Origin: Polyangia bacterium | GTDB lineage: Bacteria; Myxococcota_A; Polyangia; Nannocystales; Nannocystaceae | DNA length: 64,000 bases | Assembly (NCBI GenBank): GCA_030424595.1 | Contig: JAUHWG010000021.1 | Span: 1-64,000, forward strand | Reading direction: 5' to 3' | In this document: positions 59,652 to 64,000 of the stretch, piece after piece | Layout: the number at the start of each line of letters is the position of its first letter | How positions within the stretch are numbered: the stretch's first letter is position 1 | Program-made: the position numbers and the translations under genes | Notes under the pieces: model-generated | Database searches by the model: none | Told to the model about the DNA's origin: nothing | What the model saw: only the letters and a program-made list of their open reading frames with translations

Positions 59652-61115
59652 CTACCGCAGGTAGAGGTGACCTGCGTTCTCGGCGTTGCTCCACGCGTTC
59701 ACGACCTGGCGGGCGTTGGTCCCCCCGCCAAAGCTGTGCCAGTAGCAGCCGACGGTCCCTTGGGCGTAGGTCGGCCCGAGCGTGATCCGGTTGCTGAAGT
59801 TCCCGCTATAGCCATTGTTCGTCCCGTTGGCGGTGAACGACCAGGTGGCGCTCTGCCATGGGCTCCCGCCGTGGGAGGCGTACTGGCACTGCGCCCATAC
59901 GGTGTCGGTCGTCAGGTTGCGGCAGTCCTCGATCGGGTGATTATCGTAGGAGTTCAGCGTCGGCGGGCTATCGTTCCAGGTGATCCGAACCTTGTCGTCA
60001 AAGCCGTAGTCCTCCTGCCCGTCGGGGGAGAGGTTGTGGATGAGGAGGGCGCTGGTCGGCACGGTGTCGAAGAGGAGGCCGCAGTAGGAGTCGTTGAGGA
60101 GCATGTCCGCGGCGACGAAGGTCTCCGACTCGAGGACACAGGTGTTGCCGAGCCCGGTCTCGTCGATCGTCGCGCAGCGGGTCCAGCCGCCCTCGTCGGT
60201 CTCCATGTCGCAGAAGGCCTCAAAGCCGTCGGCGCCGCCGGGGCCGTCGGGATCGATGGTGTAGGGGCCGCTCGGGCTCCCGGGGCTGTTGTCGAGGATC
60301 TCCTTGCAGGTGCGGGGGAGGGTGCAGGCGCCGTCGGTGCAGGAGAGGCTCTCGCAGTCGGCCGGGGCGACGCAGCTCTCGCCTAGGGAGCAGCCGTCGC
60401 AGGTCGCCCCGCCGCAGTCGACGTCGCTCTCATCGCCGCTCAGGAGCTCATCGGCGCAGGTAGGCGCGGCGCAGAGCGAGGTGCAGGCGTCGGCGTTGTC
60501 GGCGTTGCCGTCGTCGCACTCCTCGACGCCCTCCCAGAGCGTGCCGTCGCCGCAGATCGCGTTGAGGCAGGCGTTGGTGCAGGCGTCGCCGTCGACGTCA
60601 TTGCCGTCATCGCACTCTTCGCCGGCCTCGGCCTGCACCTCTCCATCGCCGCAGCTCGGCGAGGCGCAGGCGTTGTTGCACCCGTCATCGTCGACGTCAT
60701 TGCCGTCGTCGCAGGTCTCACCTGGCCCGAGGAGACCGTCACCGCAGGTCGCGTTCGCACAGGCGCTCGTGCACAGCCCATTGTCGGAGTTCTCCGCCCC
60801 GAGGTCGCAGGCCTCGTCGCCCTCGACGATGCCGTCGCCGCAGATCGGGCCGCCGGTGTCGGTGGTCGTGCCGGTCTCCGTCGTCGTCTCCGCGCTCGTG
60901 GTCGAAGAGGAGGTCGACGAGGTGGCGGTGGCGGAGCCGCTGCCCGTCATCGTCTCGTCGGTCGTCGCGGCGCCGCCCGTCGTCGTCGTATCGGTGTCGC
61001 CGGTCGTCGTCGTCGCGCCGACGGTGGCGGTGTCACTGTCATCGCCGTTGCACCCCGTCAGCGCGATCGCCAAGGCGCCGCGCGTCATCCACCTCACAAG
61101 CTTCGATTCATTCAT
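59652..61115 (-). CDS. Lipoprotein with DUF4215 Cys repeats and fibrinogen-like domain
   Basis: 487 residues from ATG 61115, preceded by GGAG; GTG 61124 is in frame. Lipobox ALAIALTGC, then a Thr-rich linker (about 25-90). Next come four to five repeats of the CGDGxxxxGEECDDGNxxDxDxCxxxC type (about 92-225), known as DUF4215 from myxobacterial surface proteins. The C-terminal part, from TCKEILDNSPGSPSGPYTIDPDG and DGFEAFCDMETDEGGWT, matches fibrinogen-related domains, which bind sugars or proteins. Ends in AGHLYLR. Probably an adhesin or recognition protein at the cell surface. Confidence 0.82.
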   Translation of the reverse strand: MNESKLVRWMTRGALAIALTGCNGDDSDTATVGATTTTGDTDTTTTGGAATTDETMTGSGSATATSSTSSSTTSAETTTETGTTTDTGGPICGDGIVEGDEACDLGAENSDNGLCTSACANATCGDGLLGPGETCDDGNDVDDDGCNNACASPSCGDGEVQAEAGEECDDGNDVDGDACTNACLNAICGDGTLWEGVEECDDGNADNADACTSLCAAPTCADELLSGDESDVDCGGATCDGCSLGESCVAPADCESLSCTDGACTLPRTCKEILDNSPGSPSGPYTIDPDGPGGADGFEAFCDMETDEGGWTRCATIDETGLGNTCVLESETFVAADMLLNDSYCGLLFDTVPTSALLIHNLSPDGQEDYGFDDKVRITWNDSPPTLNSYDNHPIEDCRNLTTDTVWAQCQYASHGGSPWQSATWSFTANGTNNGYSGNFSNRITLGPTYAQGTVGCYWHSFGGGTNARQVVNAWSNAENAGHLYLR

Positions 61116-61330
61116 ACCAATCACTCCAACCTAAGGCCGATAGCCGACTCTACGGAGCCAGGATAGCATTGGGGGGAAGGTTGAATCGCGGTGGTTTGCG
61201 CACCGTGCCCAGCGGCCGCGATAGCCCTCAGTGAACCCGTCGACCCTCGTCGTGGCGGCCGGGGGGACGGCCTTGCGCGTATGGTCGGCTCTCGCAGCGC
61301 GCTCGAGGCTGAGCTCGCCGGCGGCCGCCC

Positions 61331-62533
61331 CTACGCTTCGGCAAAGTCGCCGCTGAGGAACGCCGCGATCGTCCGCACCTGTGGGCGGAGATCCTCGGCG
61401 ATGCGCTCAGACGCAGACGCCCAGAGATCCGCGTTCGCGGGGTCGAGCGCCAGGGCTGGGGGCGATGGACGGTCCTTCGCCCACGCCTGCCCCCGCTCGC
61501 GGATGAGGGCTGCGATCGCTGTGACCAGCTCTCCAAAGCGGAGGTTTCCGTCCATGATCCGCTCGATATAGTCGTCGAGGAGCGGGGAGAAATTCGGCAG
61601 ATCCTGGGTTCGGTCGATGAAGTACGACATGTCCGCCAGCTCGAAGAGCGCCTCGGCCTCGCTCGAATTCGAGAGCGCTTCGCGGAGCGGGCTCGGCTCG
61701 TCGTGGCACGCGAGCACATAGCGGGTGAGCCATCGTCCCCAGGGTTCATCCACCTCGCCCCCGGGGGCTTGCGCAGGCCCGGGTGCCTCGCGGACAGGAG
61801 GCTCAGGCCTGTCCGTGGCGCCCTCGCTAGCTCCTGTCAGCGCTCGGTAGAGGTCGAAGAGGCGGTCCAGCGTGTGCTCGTTCTCCGGGTCGCCGAGCAT
61901 CTCCTCGAGCCTTCGCAGGACCTCGGGGGAGCGGAGCTCGCGGAGCTGGGCGAGGATCCCATCCGCCCGCGCATCCTCCGCGTCGAGCAGCCCCTGGAGG
62001 AGCCAAGGCCCGATCGCCGGGATCATCGAGATCGTCGGCAGAGCCTCGGTCAGGCGCTGCATCGCCGCCGCGATGTCCGTGCGGATCATAGAGTAGTCGT
62101 CCTCGGCGCTCAGCTCGGTCATCCGCCCCGCGACCCACTCAAAGTGATCGAGCATCCCTCCGAGCGGGCGCAGCTCGCCCTCCGCGTAGATCCGCGAGAT
62201 CCCCTCGATCTGGAGGAGCGCGAGCTCGACATCGTAATAGATAGGGAGGTATGTGTAGTCGTGGTTGGGGCCGCTGCAGAGGCGAATGATATGATCGGCG
62301 GGATCGAAGGACGGGTTGGCCTTGACGAGCCCTGCGCGCTGCTGCTTGTTTATCGGCAGCAGCTCGACGCTCGCGCCGTTGGCGTGCCCGTCGACCCAGA
62401 CCTCAGGCTTCTTTGTGTGGCGCCGAATAAGCCGGGTGTAGGGGAGCACGCGCTCAAAGTGAGCGCCGATCGAGGAGATCGTGATCCGCCCCGCCGCCGA
62501 GCGCGGAAAGGCGAAGTGGGCCATGTCGGGCAT
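61331..62533 (-). CDS. Hypothetical protein, about 400 aa
   Basis: I do not recognise it. From ATG 62533 (alternatively 62524), MAHFAFPRSAAGRITISSIGAHFERVLPYTRLIRRHTKKPEVWVDGHANGASVELLP opens a soluble domain with HIIRLCSGPNHDYTYLPIYYDVELALLQIEGISRIYAEGEL. A Pro/Glu linker (about 275-300) separates a helical second half (RWLTRYVLACHDEPSPLREALSNSSEAEALFELADM). No signal peptide or membrane helix. Several short helices recall repeat proteins. It stands alone; the frame is open upstream to 62770 but those residues lack coding character. Confidence 0.6.
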   Translation of the reverse strand: MPDMAHFAFPRSAAGRITISSIGAHFERVLPYTRLIRRHTKKPEVWVDGHANGASVELLPINKQQRAGLVKANPSFDPADHIIRLCSGPNHDYTYLPIYYDVELALLQIEGISRIYAEGELRPLGGMLDHFEWVAGRMTELSAEDDYSMIRTDIAAAMQRLTEALPTISMIPAIGPWLLQGLLDAEDARADGILAQLRELRSPEVLRRLEEMLGDPENEHTLDRLFDLYRALTGASEGATDRPEPPVREAPGPAQAPGGEVDEPWGRWLTRYVLACHDEPSPLREALSNSSEAEALFELADMSYFIDRTQDLPNFSPLLDDYIERIMDGNLRFGELVTAIAALIRERGQAWAKDRPSPPALALDPANADLWASASERIAEDLRPQVRTIAAFLSGDFAEA

Positions 62534-62897
62534 GTAGTTCAAGGGGGGTCCCGCGCGCTCGCGCCGCGCTCCTCGTGGCCCTGCCACGGCGAGGCAGGGC
62601 AGGTTTGGGTTGTATCGTAATCCTTGGCCTAGCCGAGAGGTCAAGCGAGAGGTCAAGCGAGCGGCTCCGTACACGATCGCCGCGTTGGGTGAGGGTCTTG
62701 GCCGCCGGGTCCTGGGGGATGCCGCCCGTGTCGGGCCCGCGGGTTCAATGCGTTTGGGGTCTCTGCGCATACATGATCGGCGCTCGTCGTCGACCTCCTA
62801 GGGGCCGATGTGGCTATCCACAGCGCCTATGCTCGAATATGCTCGCGCCCCGTCTCGGCCGGCGCTCGGCCGCGACCTTCCCCTTGAAGGAGCCCCT
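62534..62897. other. Divergent upstream region
   Basis: No gene seen. Two exact 12-bp direct repeats GAGAGGTCAAGC lie at 62635-62658, and TATCGT at 62612-62617 could be a promoter element. The plus-strand lipoprotein promoter should lie after about 62800. Confidence 0.4.
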
Positions 62898-64000
62898 ATG
62901 GAGCCGAAGAATCGCACTCAATCGTCCCCTTTCCCCGTTCGCCGCGCTTGTGTTGCGGTGCTCGCCGGTTCGCTCAGCGCGGCGTGGATCGTGCTCGCGG
63001 CCTGCTCTGGGCCAGAGGTCGAGGCGATGACCGAGAGCAGCGGGTCGACGACGACCGACGCTGCGACGACGATCTCGACGACGACGATCTCGACGACGAC
63101 GATCTCGACGACGACGAGTCCGACGGCCGCGACGGCCGCGAGCGCGACGTCGTCCGAGGGGACGGAGGCGACCGGGAGCGGAGCGACGGAGGTCACGAGC
63201 GAGGGGACGACCTCGGACGGGACGGATAGCTCGACCACGGGGGGGACGACCGAGGACACGTCGACGACGGACGGGGACACGGACACGGGCTCGGGGGTCT
63301 GTGAGGCCGCCCTGTGGGAGCTGCCCGAGGCGAGCACGGAGGAGCTCGCCGCCCATGACCTAGGGTGGATCCCCTGCGACTATTCGGTCTGCGGGCCGGA
63401 CGACGCCGAGCCTGGGCAGACGATGCTCTGCGCCGACTTTAGCCTCGACGGCGTGCCGCTCGAGTACCTCGGGTTTGTCCACCCCAACGACTCGGGCGCC
63501 TTCACGACCGACGATGTGATCTCCGAGCAGAGCATCGCCTGGCTCAACAGCCCCCGGCACGTGTACCGCTACGACGCGTCGATCTACATCCTTACGGAGC
63601 TCGACGACGTGATCGACCAGCTCGACGTCTACTTCACGGTGCGGGCGCTCGAGGTCCTGCGCCTCGATCATGCGGCCACCTACGAAGCGTTGCTCGTCGA
63701 CACAGCGGCCTACCCGGAGGAGCCGATCCTCGACGGTCTCGGCTGGAAGAACCGCAACGGCAGCTATGTGATCTCCTTCGACACCTCGCCGCTCTACATC
63801 GCCGCCGGGCTGACGGTCCTCGACCAGGCGCCTGTCTTCAACGAGATGGAGATGTACACCGAGTACAGCAACGTCCCGGCGATCTCGATCGATCGAGAGA
63901 CGATCCTCGGGGTCTCGGAGGAGATCGGTAGTCGGCCGATCTACAACAAGCCCGGCGACGACGAGAACTTCCTCCGCTACGCCCGCGAAGGCCTGGCGGA
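62898..64000 (+). CDS. Lipoprotein with Thr-rich linker, cut by window end
   Basis: At least 367 residues, open to the right edge. Start ATG 62898 has AAGGAG five nt upstream, one of the best ribosome-binding sites here. Signal with lipobox AAWIVLAAC (Cys36), followed by a Thr/Ser/Gly linker (about 40-135) that includes three ISTTT units. Then a folded domain: CEAALWELPEASTEELAAHDLGWIPCDYSVCG, ADFSLDGVPLEYLGFVHP, HVYRYDASIYILTELDDVIDQLDVYFTVRALEVLRLDH, and SYVISFDTSPLYIAAGLTVLD. I do not recognise the domain; it may be enzyme or adhesin. It is the fourth Thr-linker lipoprotein in the window. Confidence 0.7.
   Translation, partial: MEPKNRTQSSPFPVRRACVAVLAGSLSAAWIVLAACSGPEVEAMTESSGSTTTDAATTISTTTISTTTISTTTSPTAATAASATSSEGTEATGSGATEVTSEGTTSDGTDSSTTGGTTEDTSTTDGDTDTGSGVCEAALWELPEASTEELAAHDLGWIPCDYSVCGPDDAEPGQTMLCADFSLDGVPLEYLGFVHPNDSGAFTTDDVISEQSIAWLNSPRHVYRYDASIYILTELDDVIDQLDVYFTVRALEVLRLDHAATYEALLVDTAAYPEEPILDGLGWKNRNGSYVISFDTSPLYIAAGLTVLDQAPVFNEMEMYTEYSNVPAISIDRETILGVSEEIGSRPIYNKPGDDENFLRYAREGLA

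Noticed and set aside
62609..62801. Short plus-strand frame starting at a TTG
   Set aside because: Covers the direct repeat, has no ribosome-binding site or recognisable content.

Overview
The window is GC-rich DNA (about 70% GC) that looks like a myxobacterial chromosome, most likely from the Nannocystineae side of the order. The signs are proteins ending in MYXO-CTERM-like tails, several secreted lipoproteins with long Thr/Ser/Gly linkers (TTGD, TTET), an AgmX/PglI-type C-terminal domain, an outer-membrane barrel of myxobacterial type, and sensor kinases placed away from response regulators. This is an inference from gene content; no rRNA or tRNA marker is present.

Layout. 1-5.1 kb: the end of methionyl-tRNA synthetase, an HTH protein, a cobalamin-binding-like protein without a signal peptide, and a protease-like MYXO-CTERM protein with a changed zinc motif. 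5.3-12.8 kb: HtpG, an AblB-like acetyltransferase, a beta-propeller lipoprotein, RNase R and a small membrane protein. 13-24.3 kb: an outer-membrane barrel gene coupled to a MYXO-CTERM protein, an aminotransferase/O-methyltransferase pair, an active plus degenerate histidine kinase pair, EtfBA, and a DsbA-like lipoprotein. 24.7-31.1 kb: homoserine kinase, a MoxR-type AAA ATPase coupled to a large TraB/ChaN-like protein (the best candidate for an uncharacterised system), and a LysM murein endopeptidase. 31.1-32.2 kb: a cluster of palindromic repeats around a lipoprotein made of eleven 9-residue repeats. 32.2-45.6 kb: a glycosidase-like lipoprotein, a ThDP-enzyme fragment, Psd, citrate synthase, an orphan DNA methyltransferase, a cytochrome c, an AgmX/PglI-tail lipoprotein, and a pair resembling Bacillus MrfAB (DEDD exonuclease plus DUF1998 helicase). 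45.9-46.4 kb: a minisatellite. 46.8-54.6 kb: TetR, old yellow enzyme, steroid 5-alpha-reductase family protein, an esterase lipoprotein, a MITE-like element, a second MYXO-CTERM protein, and an HTH-citrate synthase fusion. 55.2-64 kb: a class III adenylate cyclase, an exported archaemetzincin, an HTTM membrane protein, a DUF4215/fibrinogen-like lipoprotein, an unknown protein, and a lipoprotein running off the right edge.

Three things stand out beyond the gene list. A family of roughly 170-bp palindromic elements sits directly behind stop codons at several loci; the copy at 31309-31476 has perfect 26-bp terminal inverted repeats. Many genes lack a ribosome-binding site and instead carry a TAnnnT hexamer ending 6-9 nt before the start codon, which suggests leaderless transcripts. 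Several gene remnants (ThDP enzyme, Cys-rich protein, HEAT-like protein, kinase tail) lie between intact genes.

All calls are read from sequence patterns; no database search was made.
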